Positions 24,806 to 33,976 of a stretch of 64,000 nt of DNA are shown in pieces. How positions within the stretch are numbered: the stretch's first letter is position 1; every line of letters starts with the position of its first letter. The notes below the pieces were generated by a model, which saw only the letters and a program-made list of their open reading frames with translations, did not search any database and was not told the origin of the DNA. The DNA lies in NCBI GenBank assembly GCA_004153385.1, contig SDAL01000005.1, positions 186,001 through 250,000 of the forward strand, written 5' to 3'. Made by a program: the position numbers and the translations under genes. Origin of the DNA: Paracoccaceae bacterium (GTDB lineage Bacteria > Pseudomonadota > Alphaproteobacteria > Rhodobacterales > Rhodobacteraceae).

Positions 24806-25819
24806 TTGATCACACAACAGGGGACCGTCATCCGACACGCCACCGGCATACTTCTGGCCCTGACACTGGCCTTGGGCGCGGCCATGATGTCGCTGGCCCT
24901 GGGCGCGCGGGCGCTGCCGTTGGACGAGGTCTGGCGCGCGCTTTGGCATTTTGACCCGACCCGCTCGGCCGATATCATCATCTGGGACATGCGCATGGTG
25001 CGCACGCTTACGGGCCTTGCCACGGGCGCGGCTTTGGCTGTGTCGGGGCTGGTCATGCAGCAGATCAGCCGCAATCCGCTGGCCGATCCGGGGTTGTTGG
25101 GCGTGAATGCGGGCGCGGCGCTGGCTGTGGTTCTGGCGATCTGGCTGATGGGCTGGCAGGACCCCGCGCGGTTGTCGGCCATGGCCGTGGCAGGCGCAGG
25201 GCTTGCCGCAATGGCCGTCTTCACGCTTTCGGGCGGGGCACGCGCCGCCGACGGGGCCGCGATTTTGCGCCTGACCCTTGCGGGCATCGCTGTTTCGGCG
25301 CTGTGTCTGGTGTTTGTCTCGGGCGTGGTGATGCTCGATCAGGGCACGCGTGATCTTTACCGGTTCTGGACCATCGGCGCGCTTGCGGGGGCGCAAAGCG
25401 ACAGGCTCTACCGGCTGTTACCGCTTTTGGGGGTTGGATTGGGGCTCGCGTTCTTGATGGCACGCAGGCTGGATGCGCTCGCGCTTGGCGCGCAAAGCGC
25501 CCAAGGCTTCGGGGTGCGCGTGGGGCTGAGCGTTGCCGCCGGTCTGGTGGCTGTAGCCTGTCTGGCGGGCGGATCTGTCGCCCTTGCAGGCCCCATCGGA
25601 TTTATCGGCCTGATCGTGCCACATCTGGCACGCCGGATCGTGGGGCCGTCGCTGTTGCCCGGGCTGATGGTGGCAGCCCCTTTGGGGGGCGCGGTGCTTT
25701 TGGGCTGCGACGCGCTTGGGCGTGTGCTGGCGCGGCCCGCCGAAATCCAGACGGGGCTTGTGCTGGGGCTGGTTGGCGGGCCGGTGTTTCTGGCCATGAT
25801 CGGAAAGATCGCAAAATGA
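24806..25819 (+). CDS. FecCD-family ABC importer permease
   Basis: A 337-residue polytopic permease of the FecCD/BtuC type. Family segments: RMVRTLTGLATGAALAVSG near residue 60, QQISRNPLADPGLLGVNAGA near 85, and IGFIGLIVPHLARRIVGP near 265. No in-frame ATG precedes the first helix, and an in-frame stop lies just upstream, so TTG at 24806 is the likely start. The following permease overlaps by ATGA. It imports an iron complex, heme or a corrinoid; with this binding protein an iron complex is favoured. Confidence 0.87.
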   Translation: MITQQGTVIRHATGILLALTLALGAAMMSLALGARALPLDEVWRALWHFDPTRSADIIIWDMRMVRTLTGLATGAALAVSGLVMQQISRNPLADPGLLGVNAGAALAVVLAIWLMGWQDPARLSAMAVAGAGLAAMAVFTLSGGARAADGAAILRLTLAGIAVSALCLVFVSGVVMLDQGTRDLYRFWTIGALAGAQSDRLYRLLPLLGVGLGLAFLMARRLDALALGAQSAQGFGVRVGLSVAAGLVAVACLAGGSVALAGPIGFIGLIVPHLARRIVGPSLLPGLMVAAPLGGAVLLGCDALGRVLARPAEIQTGLVLGLVGGPVFLAMIGKIAK

Positions 25820-26784
25820 GGGGGACTGCGGCGATCCTTGTTGTGCTTTTGCTTCTGTCAGGCATCGATCTGTGTGCGGGACGGATCTGGCTCGGGCCCG
25901 GTGAACTGTGGGATGTGTTGCGGCAGGGACCGCGCGCCGAGATGTGGGTGCTGGTGTGGGATCTGCGGCTGCCGCGCATCCTGACCGCGCTTGGCACGGG
26001 CGCGGCCTTCGGTCTGGCGGGCGCGATCTGCCAGTCGCTTTTTCGCAATCCGCTGGCCGCGCCGGAGTTGCTCGGGGTGACGGCGGGCGCCTCGCTCGGG
26101 GCGGTGGCGCTGGTGCTGGCGGGCTTGCAGGGGCTTGCGATTTCCGCGGGGGCGGCCGGTGGGGCGGTGGTTGTCACGGGATTGCTTCTGGCCATGGCCG
26201 GATTTTCGGGCGCGATCACACGGTTGATCCTGACGGGCGTGGGCCTGTCGCTCAGCACGGGCGCGCTGACGGGGCTGTTGCTGGCGCGCGCAGGTGACCG
26301 GCTGGCAGGGGATGCGATGTTGTGGCTGACCGGATCGCTCAATGCCAGCGGCTGGTTGCAGGCAGGGCTGATCTGGGCCGCGCTGGTGCCGTTGTCGCTG
26401 GGTGCGGGCGCAGGCGCGCGCGCCCTCGACCGGATGGAACTGGGCCATGATCTGGCACAAGGGCTTGGCATTGCGGTCCACCTGATGCGCCCCGCCCTGT
26501 TGGCGCTGGCCGCGGCGCTGGTCGCGGCGGCGGTGGCGGTGGTGGGGCCTGTGGGCTTTGTCGGGTTGATGGCAGGGCCGATTGCGCGCGCCGCCGCGCG
26601 CCGCACCGGCCCCAATCTTGCAACCGCGGCGCTGGCGGGGGCGCTGATCATGGTGGTGGCCGATCTGCTGGTGGTGCTGAGTGCGCCGCTTGCGCTGATG
26701 CCGGTTGGCATTTTCACCGGCCTTCTGGGGGCCCCGTGGCTGATCTGGCTGATCTGGCGCGCCCCATCGGAAAGGACAGCCTGA
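25816..26784 (+). CDS. FecCD-family ABC importer permease
   Basis: A 322-residue FecCD permease, paralogous to the preceding gene: RLPRILTALGTGAAFGLAG near residue 52, QSLFRNPLAAPELLGVTAGA near 74 and VGFVGLMAGPIARAAARRTG near 240. The usual VPH of the coupling region is AGP here. Together with 24806 it would form a heterodimeric channel. It starts by ATGA overlap and shares one base (TGATG) with the ATPase start. Confidence 0.9.
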   Translation: MRGTAAILVVLLLLSGIDLCAGRIWLGPGELWDVLRQGPRAEMWVLVWDLRLPRILTALGTGAAFGLAGAICQSLFRNPLAAPELLGVTAGASLGAVALVLAGLQGLAISAGAAGGAVVVTGLLLAMAGFSGAITRLILTGVGLSLSTGALTGLLLARAGDRLAGDAMLWLTGSLNASGWLQAGLIWAALVPLSLGAGAGARALDRMELGHDLAQGLGIAVHLMRPALLALAAALVAAAVAVVGPVGFVGLMAGPIARAAARRTGPNLATAALAGALIMVVADLLVVLSAPLALMPVGIFTGLLGAPWLIWLIWRAPSERTA

Positions 26785-27560
26785 TGAGCCTTGTGGCCGA
26801 GCATCTGACCATCGCCTATCACGCCACGCGCGCACCTGTGCTGGATGATCTGAGCCTGACGATACCCAAAGGCGCCGTCACCGCGATCATCGGGCCCAAC
26901 GGCTGCGGCAAATCCACCCTGCTGCGCGGGCTGTGCGGGCTGATCGCAAAACGCACGGGCCGGGTTGTGCTGGAGGGCGAGGATATCGCCCGGATGCGTC
27001 CGGCCCATCTGGCGCGCAAACTGGCGCTGCTGCCACAGGCACCGACCGCACCCGACGGCATACGGGTGGAGGAACTGGTGGCCCGCGGGCGCACCCCGTG
27101 GCTGCGCCCCTTCCGGCCCCTGTCGCACGCGGACCGCACAGCCGTCGCCGCCGCGATGGCGGCCACGGGCGTGCAGGAGATGCACGACCGCCGCGTGGCC
27201 GATCTGTCGGGCGGCCAGCGCCAGCGGGTCTGGATCGCGATGTCGCTGGCCCAAGGTACCGGCTGGCAGATGCTGGACGAGCCCACCACATGGCTGGATC
27301 TGCCCCACCAGCTGGAGGTCTTGCAACTGGTCCGCCACCTGAACCGCGATCAGGGACGCAGTATCGTGATGAGCCTGCACGACATCTCTCTGGCGGCGCG
27401 GTTTGCCGATCATGTGATCGCGTTGCGCGCGGGCCGGCTGGTGGCGGCAGGCCCTGTGGCAGACGTCATCACCGCCCCGATGCTGGCCGAGATTTTCGGA
27501 CTGCGCGCGCAGGTGATCGCAGACCCGCTGCATGGCACGCCCCTGGTGCTGCCCTATTGA
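26784..27560 (+). CDS. ABC importer ATP-binding protein, FecE-like
   Basis: A 258-residue ATPase of the iron-siderophore type. Walker A IIGPNGCGKSTLL near residue 34, signature DLSGGQRQRVWIAMSLAQGT near 140, Walker B MLDEPTTWLD near 163 and switch His in SLHDISLAA near 196. The ATG at 26784 reuses the last base of the previous stop. It energises the FecCD pair. Confidence 0.92.
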   Translation: MSLVAEHLTIAYHATRAPVLDDLSLTIPKGAVTAIIGPNGCGKSTLLRGLCGLIAKRTGRVVLEGEDIARMRPAHLARKLALLPQAPTAPDGIRVEELVARGRTPWLRPFRPLSHADRTAVAAAMAATGVQEMHDRRVADLSGGQRQRVWIAMSLAQGTGWQMLDEPTTWLDLPHQLEVLQLVRHLNRDQGRSIVMSLHDISLAARFADHVIALRAGRLVAAGPVADVITAPMLAEIFGLRAQVIADPLHGTPLVLPY

Positions 27561-27588
27561 CCCACCCCCAGACACAAGGAACGCGCCG

Positions 27589-28542
27589 ATGATCCGACGG
27601 CTGGCCATTATGATCCTTTTGATGCTGCCCGTGGCGGCCACGGCCCAGGATTTCCCACGCCGCATCGACCACGCATTGGGCACGACCCAGGTCCCCGCCC
27701 GCCCGACGCGGATCGTCACCATCGGCTATCACGAACAGGATTTCCTCTATGCGCTGGGGATTGCGCCGGTGGGGGTGCATGAATGGTTCGGGGCCCGCCC
27801 TTATGCGACATGGATCTGGGCGGATCAGGCGCGCCAAGCGCTGGGGGGCCGTCCCTGCGTGCAAAAGGGCTATGAGGTGGATGTCGAATGGGTCTTTTTG
27901 CAAAAACCCGACCTGATCATCGCAAGCTTTTACAACCTTGATCCGGCCACCTATGCGCAGCTGTCGCGGATTGCACCGGTGATCGGCGCGCCAGACGGTT
28001 ATCCGGCATGGGGCGCCCCCTGGCAGGCCGAACTGCGTCTGATCGCGCAGGCCACAGGCCGTGAGGCCAAGGCCGAGGCGGTCATCTCGGGCATCGAGGG
28101 ACAGATCCGGGATCTGGCACAGGCCAATCCGGCCTTTCACGGCCAAAGCGCCACGATCGGCTATTTTGCAGCCGACCATTTCGTGGGCTACCGCAGGGAT
28201 GGTGGCGGCAACGAACTGTTGGCACAACTGGGGCTGCAAACGCCTGAAATTTTTGACGGGCTGGTGCAGGCAAACGGGCAGTTTTCTGTCAGCCCCGAAC
28301 GGCTGGACCTGTTTGAGGCCGATGCCGTCGTGTGGCTGGTCGATGCACAGACCGCCGCCCATATCCGCGCCATGCCCGCCTATGGCCTGACGCGGCTGGC
28401 GCGCGAGGGGCGCTCGATCTGGGTGGACGAGGATCTGCAAGGCGCGCTGAGTTTTATGACGCCGCTCTCGATCCCCTATGCGCTGGAACGGCTGACGCCC
28501 CTGTTGCGCACCGCGCTTGACGGGGATCCTGCCACCCGTTGA
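27589..28542 (+). CDS. Periplasmic iron-complex binding protein (class III)
   Basis: A 317-residue binding protein with a signal peptide (residues 1-19, cleavage after ATA). The class III layout is seen: N-terminal RIVTIGYHEQDFLYALGIAP, the lobe-connecting helix region, and KPDLIIASF near residue 105. ATG at 27589 has SD AAGGAA. It delivers substrate to the FecCD/FecE importer. Absence of a TonB-dependent receptor in the window means the outer-membrane partner must lie elsewhere. Confidence 0.87.
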   Translation: MIRRLAIMILLMLPVAATAQDFPRRIDHALGTTQVPARPTRIVTIGYHEQDFLYALGIAPVGVHEWFGARPYATWIWADQARQALGGRPCVQKGYEVDVEWVFLQKPDLIIASFYNLDPATYAQLSRIAPVIGAPDGYPAWGAPWQAELRLIAQATGREAKAEAVISGIEGQIRDLAQANPAFHGQSATIGYFAADHFVGYRRDGGGNELLAQLGLQTPEIFDGLVQANGQFSVSPERLDLFEADAVVWLVDAQTAAHIRAMPAYGLTRLAREGRSIWVDEDLQGALSFMTPLSIPYALERLTPLLRTALDGDPATR

Positions 28543-28546
28543 TCCC

Positions 28547-28567
28547 CCACGAATGGGGCACTCGTGG
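28547..28567 (+). terminator. Possible terminator of the iron-type importer operon
   Basis: CCACGA/TCGTGG inverted repeat with a 9-base loop, 4 bp after the stop, followed by CGGCCTTTTGC. The stem is short and the U-tract is offset by five bases. Confidence 0.45.
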
Positions 28568-29201
<634 letters not shown>

Positions 29202-30158
29202 ATGGCCGAGTATATTATCAATGCAGATGGCGAGGGATCATTTTACGAATACGTCGGCAATACCGGCGAAGATGATACTGTGACCGTCAATATCACCACC
29301 GGTTTCCGCGGGTCGATCATGGTGGTCTCTTCTGCCACGGACGGAGAGATTGACAATGTGACACTCAACATTCCGGATGGGTGGCGGCTGGAGGTCACCG
29401 AGAGCGCCCCGCAAGAGGGTACCGAAACCCCCGGCTATACAAGCTATTCCTACATCCTGTTCAATCAGAACAACGATCAGGTAGGCACCCTCAGCATCGG
29501 CGCAAACGAGGGCAATCTGGCCTGTTTCACGCGCGGCACCATGATCCAGTCCAACCGCGGGCCGGTTGCGATCGAGGATCTGGCGCAGGGCGATTTGGTG
29601 ATCACACGCGATAACGGGTTCAAACCCGTAAGCTGGATCGGCTCCACCATCGTCAGCGGTGACATGCTTGCACGCAAGCCGAAACTGCAGCCGATCAGGA
29701 TCTGCGCGGGCGCGTTGGGCCACGGGCTGCCAAGCCGCGATCTGATCGTATCGCGCCAGCACCGCATCCTGATCCGGTCCGAAATTGCCCTGCGCATGTT
29801 TGACACACGTGAGGTGTTGGTGCCCGCCATCAAGCTTGTGGGGCAGCCGGGGATCTCGGTGATGGACGCGTGCGATCCGGTGGAATATTTCCACATCCTT
29901 CTGGATTGCCACGAGATCGTCTTGTCGAATGGTGGCTGGACGGAAACCCTGTTCACCGGCCCCGAGGCGCTCAAATCAATCCCGCCAGAGGCCCGTCTCG
30001 AGATCGAGACCCTGTTTCCGCAGATTTGCGCCCCCGATTTCGTGCCCGTCGCCGCCCGGCTGATCCCGCAAAAGGGCCGGATGGTGAAGGACCTTATAGC
30101 CGCCCATGCCGCAACCGGCACGAGCCTTTTTGCCGATGCGGCCTCCGTCGCGGCCTGA
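29202..30158 (+). CDS. Hint-domain (Hedgehog/intein-type) protein
   Basis: A 318-residue protein. Residues 1-108 form an acidic beta-rich region without family match (EDDTVTVNITTGF). From residue 107 a Hint_2 domain follows: CFTRGTMIQSNRGPVAIEDL starting with the potential cleavage Cys, GDLVITRDNGFKPVSWIGS, RDLIVSRQHRIL with the conserved His, and EYFHILLDCHEIVLSNGGW. In Hint proteins the Cys drives N-S acyl shift and self-cleavage. No signal peptide is seen, so a type I-like route or cytoplasmic location remains open. It lies beside capsule export genes, in AT-rich flanks. Confidence 0.85.
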   Translation: MAEYIINADGEGSFYEYVGNTGEDDTVTVNITTGFRGSIMVVSSATDGEIDNVTLNIPDGWRLEVTESAPQEGTETPGYTSYSYILFNQNNDQVGTLSIGANEGNLACFTRGTMIQSNRGPVAIEDLAQGDLVITRDNGFKPVSWIGSTIVSGDMLARKPKLQPIRICAGALGHGLPSRDLIVSRQHRILIRSEIALRMFDTREVLVPAIKLVGQPGISVMDACDPVEYFHILLDCHEIVLSNGGWTETLFTGPEALKSIPPEARLEIETLFPQICAPDFVPVAARLIPQKGRMVKDLIAAHAATGTSLFADAASVAA

Positions 30159-30161
30159 CAG

Positions 30162-30222
30162 ACAGGACTGGCAGGCAGGATTGGCAGGCCCAATCTGGCA
30201 GGCGCGATCTGGCAGGGTACGG
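30162..30222. repeat. Imperfect GGCAGG-rich repeats
   Basis: Several copies of a roughly 11-base unit (ATCTGGCAGGC and variants) directly after the Hint gene stop. No reading frame or stem was seen. Confidence 0.5.
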
Positions 30223-30390
30223 CGGGAATACGGCGGGCCAAGACCGGCGCATAACACCACCCAAGTGGCGCGGGCCAAAGCGGGCGGCCCGGCCGCGTCC
30301 CCCTGCCCCTCCATGGGATATACCGGCCTCAAAGGCGCAGGCTATAGTCACAAGACATGCCTGCGCGCCCAAAACGCCTATCCTGTGCCG

Positions 30391-31044
30391 TCAGCTCATC
30401 TGGCTTTCATGGAAGGCGATACCTTCGTCGAGATCCTCGAAATAACGCAGCTTGCCGTTTTCCAGCACGATCCCCGCGTCACAGAAATTGCGCAATTCGG
30501 ACATCCTGTGGCTGACCATGATCGCGCTGGAGCTGCGCATGCGTTCGCGGAACACGGCCTGACTTTTGCGTTTGAAAGACGCATCCCCCACCGAGGTGAC
30601 CTCGTCCACAAGATAGGTGTCAAACGGCACCCCCATTGATGTCCCGAAGGTCAGACGCGAGCGCATGCCCGCCGAATAGGTCCGCACCGGCATATCGAAA
30701 TGCTTGCCCAGTTCCGCGAAATCACGCACGAACTCCAGCAACCCTTCGGTATCCACCCCGTAGACCCGCGCGACAAAACGCACATTCTGCGCCCCGCTCA
30801 ATTGCGGGTGGAACGAGCCGCCGAACGCCACAGGCCACGAAATCGTGCCGTCGGTCACGATCCGGCCTGTATCGGCCGGCAGCGTGCCTGCGATGATTTT
30901 CATCAATGTGGATTTGCCCGCCCCGTTACGCCCCATAAGTGCAAGCGATTTGCCAGATGGCAGGGTCAGCGTCAGATCGTCGATCACCAGCTTGCGCTGA
31001 TGACCGACCCAGTAGCTTTTGGACAGGTTTTCAAAACGGATCAT
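30391..31044 (-). CDS. Capsule/polysaccharide ABC exporter ATPase (KpsT-like)
   Basis: A 217-residue ATPase of the KpsT/CtrD type, shorter than import ATPases. Walker A LMGRNGAGKSTLM near residue 37, a signature-like YSAGMRSRLTFG near 122, and Walker B TYLVDEVTSVGD near 142. The degenerate LSGGQ and missing C-terminal regulatory domain are typical of this export family. It energises KpsM (encoded at 32925). It starts 5 bp after the KpsE-like gene. Confidence 0.9.
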   Translation of the reverse strand: MIRFENLSKSYWVGHQRKLVIDDLTLTLPSGKSLALMGRNGAGKSTLMKIIAGTLPADTGRIVTDGTISWPVAFGGSFHPQLSGAQNVRFVARVYGVDTEGLLEFVRDFAELGKHFDMPVRTYSAGMRSRLTFGTSMGVPFDTYLVDEVTSVGDASFKRKSQAVFRERMRSSSAIMVSHRMSELRNFCDAGIVLENGKLRYFEDLDEGIAFHESQMS

Positions 31045-31049
31045 CGCGA

Positions 31050-32609
31050 TCAGCCGCGGTCACGCAGGGAGTAGTAGATCAACACGATCGTGCCCCATGC
31101 CAACATCAAAAACAGGGCTGTCAGACCAAGGATCTGCCAGCGTTTGGGATATTCCGACGATTGCGCCAATGTGGGGGAGACATAGGTCGCCAGATAGCGG
31201 GTCTGGCGGGCGGCATCGGCGCGCGCGCTGTCATAGGCGGTCAGGGCAGCCGTATAGGCGGATTCCGCAAATTCACGCTCCACCGTCAGCCCCTCGTAGC
31301 GCGACATCAGGCTCGGGTAATCCTGACCGGTGCCCTCGACCTCGCCTGTGGCAAGGTTCTGGCGCTCTTGGCGGATGCGGTCGCGGATCACCTGAATACG
31401 GCGGCGCGACTGGGCCATACGCGGATCGTTCTCGCCCGTGGTCCCCGACAGCTCGTCTTGGGTGATCAGCTCCTGGGCGAGTTTTTGCTGCAGGTTGGTC
31501 AGCACGCCCGTGCGGCTTTGGATATCGGAATCGATATCGACGATCTGGGTCTGGGTGCGAAACCGTGTCAGCGCCTCGCGGGTCTGGCGCAACCGGTCTT
31601 GCGCCGTGGTCAGATCGTCTTGCGCATACCGCAACGCATCGCCACGTGCCGCGTCACTCAACGCATTGACCATTGCCTGACTTTCCGCAACCACGGCTTG
31701 GGCGACTTTCTGGGCGTAATCTGCATCGAATGCGGTGACTTCGACCTCGGACAGGCCGGTGGACTGGTCATAGGAGACCTGAACGATACGCTGCCAGTAG
31801 TTGGTCAGATCCTCGATCGTGGTGTCTTTTGGCAAGGCAAAGACCGGATCGCTCCAGTAATCGGCCGAATAATGCCCTCTGAGATCGAGCTGGTCGTCAA
31901 TCGTCTGCACCAGCTTCTGGCTGCGGATAAACTCGTACAGGATATCGCCGTCGGAGGCCGCGTTATTGCCCGTGAGGCTGCCAAGCCCCCCCAGCAGATC
32001 GGCCGCGCCATTGCCCTCCTCGGAGCGCACGGTGAACCCGATCGTGGAGCCGTAGCGATCATCGGCCACAACCCACAGATAGGCCGCCGTCAGCAGAACC
32101 GGAAGCAGAACCGCCACAAGAAAGCTGCCCATCACGCCCCAATGGCGGTGCTGCATGAAGGCCTTGGGGGCGACGGGCAAAACGGCGGGTTCGGGTTTCT
32201 GGGCCGCAGCCTTGGGCCCGCCCGGCTTTTGGCCTGCGGCTTTCGCTCCAGGCTTCGCACCGGATTTCTGGCCTGCGTTATTTGGGCCTGCGTTATTTGA
32301 GCCCGCGTTTTTTGGGCCACCTGCCTGCGGGTTGGCGGGTTTGGCGCCTGCGGGGGCTGTCCGGGGCTTGGACGCGCCCGATGTCTGGGCCGCAGACGTC
32401 TGTTGTGCAGGTTTGGCCGCGGGCCCGGAGGTCTGGCCGGATTGTCGCGCACCTGATTGTTTTGGCGCCGCATCTTTAGCGGCTTGAGGGTTTTTTGGAG
32501 CCTCCGGATCGGGCACGGCGGCAGGTTTCACATTTTGCGCCGGTGCCGGTTTGGCAGCGGTCGCATCATTTGTTTCGGGCTTTGGCGCATCGCCGGACGT
32601 ATTAGACAT
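31050..32609 (-). CDS. Capsule export inner-membrane protein (KpsE/CtrB-like) with long low-complexity N-terminus
   Basis: A 519-residue protein. Residues 1-150 are cytoplasmic, rich in A, P, K, G and N, with repeats such as NNAGPNNAGQKSGAKPGAKA. A membrane helix follows near 165-185, then a periplasmic domain with long coiled coils (about 310-440), and a second helix near 490-510. This is the KpsE/PCP-2b layout, bridging the ABC exporter to the outer membrane. The start is set at MSNTSG because upstream sequence has no RBS and is unlike the family; the RBS at this start is weak. Confidence 0.85.
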   Translation of the reverse strand: MSNTSGDAPKPETNDATAAKPAPAQNVKPAAVPDPEAPKNPQAAKDAAPKQSGARQSGQTSGPAAKPAQQTSAAQTSGASKPRTAPAGAKPANPQAGGPKNAGSNNAGPNNAGQKSGAKPGAKAAGQKPGGPKAAAQKPEPAVLPVAPKAFMQHRHWGVMGSFLVAVLLPVLLTAAYLWVVADDRYGSTIGFTVRSEEGNGAADLLGGLGSLTGNNAASDGDILYEFIRSQKLVQTIDDQLDLRGHYSADYWSDPVFALPKDTTIEDLTNYWQRIVQVSYDQSTGLSEVEVTAFDADYAQKVAQAVVAESQAMVNALSDAARGDALRYAQDDLTTAQDRLRQTREALTRFRTQTQIVDIDSDIQSRTGVLTNLQQKLAQELITQDELSGTTGENDPRMAQSRRRIQVIRDRIRQERQNLATGEVEGTGQDYPSLMSRYEGLTVEREFAESAYTAALTAYDSARADAARQTRYLATYVSPTLAQSSEYPKRWQILGLTALFLMLAWGTIVLIYYSLRDRG

Positions 32610-32924
32610 ATGTGATATACTCTGCCCGGCATTGATCACCGGCTCCGCTTTTTGGCGTTTGTGATGAAACGGTTTTGGCCGCACAGCGCGCAGATGTCGA
32701 GACCGCAGTTCCGACAGCCGCGCACAAATCCGCCGCCGCATCGCGGTTTGACCCTGCACATTGTGGTGAAGATCCGCGCCACGTTCGGCCCAGATCTGCC
32801 CGCAGCCCCGCGACACTGTCGTATAATGGATTTTTTCGCTGTGATCCGTTCACGCTCTACCTATTTGAAACTCGTTCGATTTTGGTCATAATGGCGCCTG
32901 ATGTCCACTTAGGATTTGGCACGC
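32610..32924. other. Divergent promoter region of the capsule exporter genes
   Basis: 315 bp between the KpsE-like and KpsM-like starts. It holds a good plus-strand promoter candidate at 32865-32892 and a TATAAT followed by a T-run at 32822. No other gene is supported. Confidence 0.5.
32865..32892 (+). promoter_or_regulatory. Promoter candidate for the KpsM-like gene
   Basis: TTGAAA and CATAAT separated by 16 bp; predicted transcript start near 32899, about 25 bp before the ATG. Confidence 0.5.
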
Positions 32925-33740
32925 ATGTCTTCTGTCGAAATGCCACCGCAACTCCCGAGCCGCAACACAAGAAAACATCAGTTCCCAACGGGACGGGTCG
33001 TGCTTGCGCTGGTATTGCGAGAAATGAGTTCGCGCTACGGGCGCTCTCCGGGGGGGTATCTATGGGCCTTGCTGGAGCCTTTGGGCGGGATTTTCATCCT
33101 GACCCTCGCGTTTTCGCTGATGGCAAGAACGCCGCCTTTGGGCACCAGTTTTATTTTATACTACACAACGGGGTTCGTGCCGTTCAGCCTTTATATGACG
33201 CTATCTAACACGGTTGCGCGATCCTTGACGTTTTCGAAACCCCTTTTGACCTATCCGGCGGTCACTTGGGTCGATGCGCTGATGGCGCGGTTTTTCCTCA
33301 ACAGCCTGACCGGCATCATGGTGTCGTATATCATTTTCGCCATTGTGCTGTTGGCCACCGGCTTGCGGCCCAACCTCGATATCGGAAAAGTTCTGCAATC
33401 CACGGCACTGACCCTGCTGCTGGGGGTATCACTGGGCACGCTCAACTGCGCGTTGATCGGGCTGATCAAGATCTGGGACCAAGTGTGGTCCATCGCGATG
33501 CGACCCTTGTTTCTGATGTCCGGCGTGATTTTTCTATATGATACCTTGCCGCAAAAGGTGCAGGATATCTTGTGGTACAATCCCGTGCTGCACGTGGTCA
33601 GCCTGATGCATATGGGGTTTTACCCGACCTATCATCCGCAACATATCTCCCCGCTTTATGTGGTGTTTTTCTCGCTGATCTGCCTGACGTTGGGGCTGAT
33701 TTTGCTGCGCCGCTGGCATCGCGACATCCTGAGCAACTAA
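32925..33740 (+). CDS. Capsule/polysaccharide ABC exporter permease (KpsM-like)
   Basis: A 271-residue ABC-2 permease with six predicted helices. Conserved features: VLREMSSRYGRSPGGYLWAL near residue 32, and FLMSGVIFLYDTLPQ near 205. It forms the export channel with the KpsT-like ATPase encoded divergently. The ATG at 32925 is preferred to TTG nine bases upstream. A strong terminator follows at 33766-33806, so it is probably monocistronic. Confidence 0.9.
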   Translation: MSSVEMPPQLPSRNTRKHQFPTGRVVLALVLREMSSRYGRSPGGYLWALLEPLGGIFILTLAFSLMARTPPLGTSFILYYTTGFVPFSLYMTLSNTVARSLTFSKPLLTYPAVTWVDALMARFFLNSLTGIMVSYIIFAIVLLATGLRPNLDIGKVLQSTALTLLLGVSLGTLNCALIGLIKIWDQVWSIAMRPLFLMSGVIFLYDTLPQKVQDILWYNPVLHVVSLMHMGFYPTYHPQHISPLYVVFFSLICLTLGLILLRRWHRDILSN

Positions 33741-33765
33741 AATAGATAGATCGAGCCAACGTCTC

Positions 33766-33806
33766 AACGGGCCCGTGGGGATCACCTATCGGGCTCGTTT
33801 GTTTTT
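33766..33806 (+). terminator. Rho-independent terminator of the KpsM-like gene
   Basis: Ten-base arms AACGGGCCCG and CGGGCTCGTT with one G-T pair, 14-base loop, followed by TGTTTTT. Best terminator of the left half of the window. Confidence 0.78.
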
Positions 33807-33976
33807 CCACTGCTTTATTCTGGGGCGCATTATACAGCCTGACCCGCAGGTTGGGCATTTTTCAAATATCTCCTGATGAATTGAGCCCTGCACATAAGGC
33901 CCTATAGTCAACCATGGGCCACCGGTATCCACGCCGCGCGCGCCCATGTCGACCAAAGGTAATTTATATAACTTCC

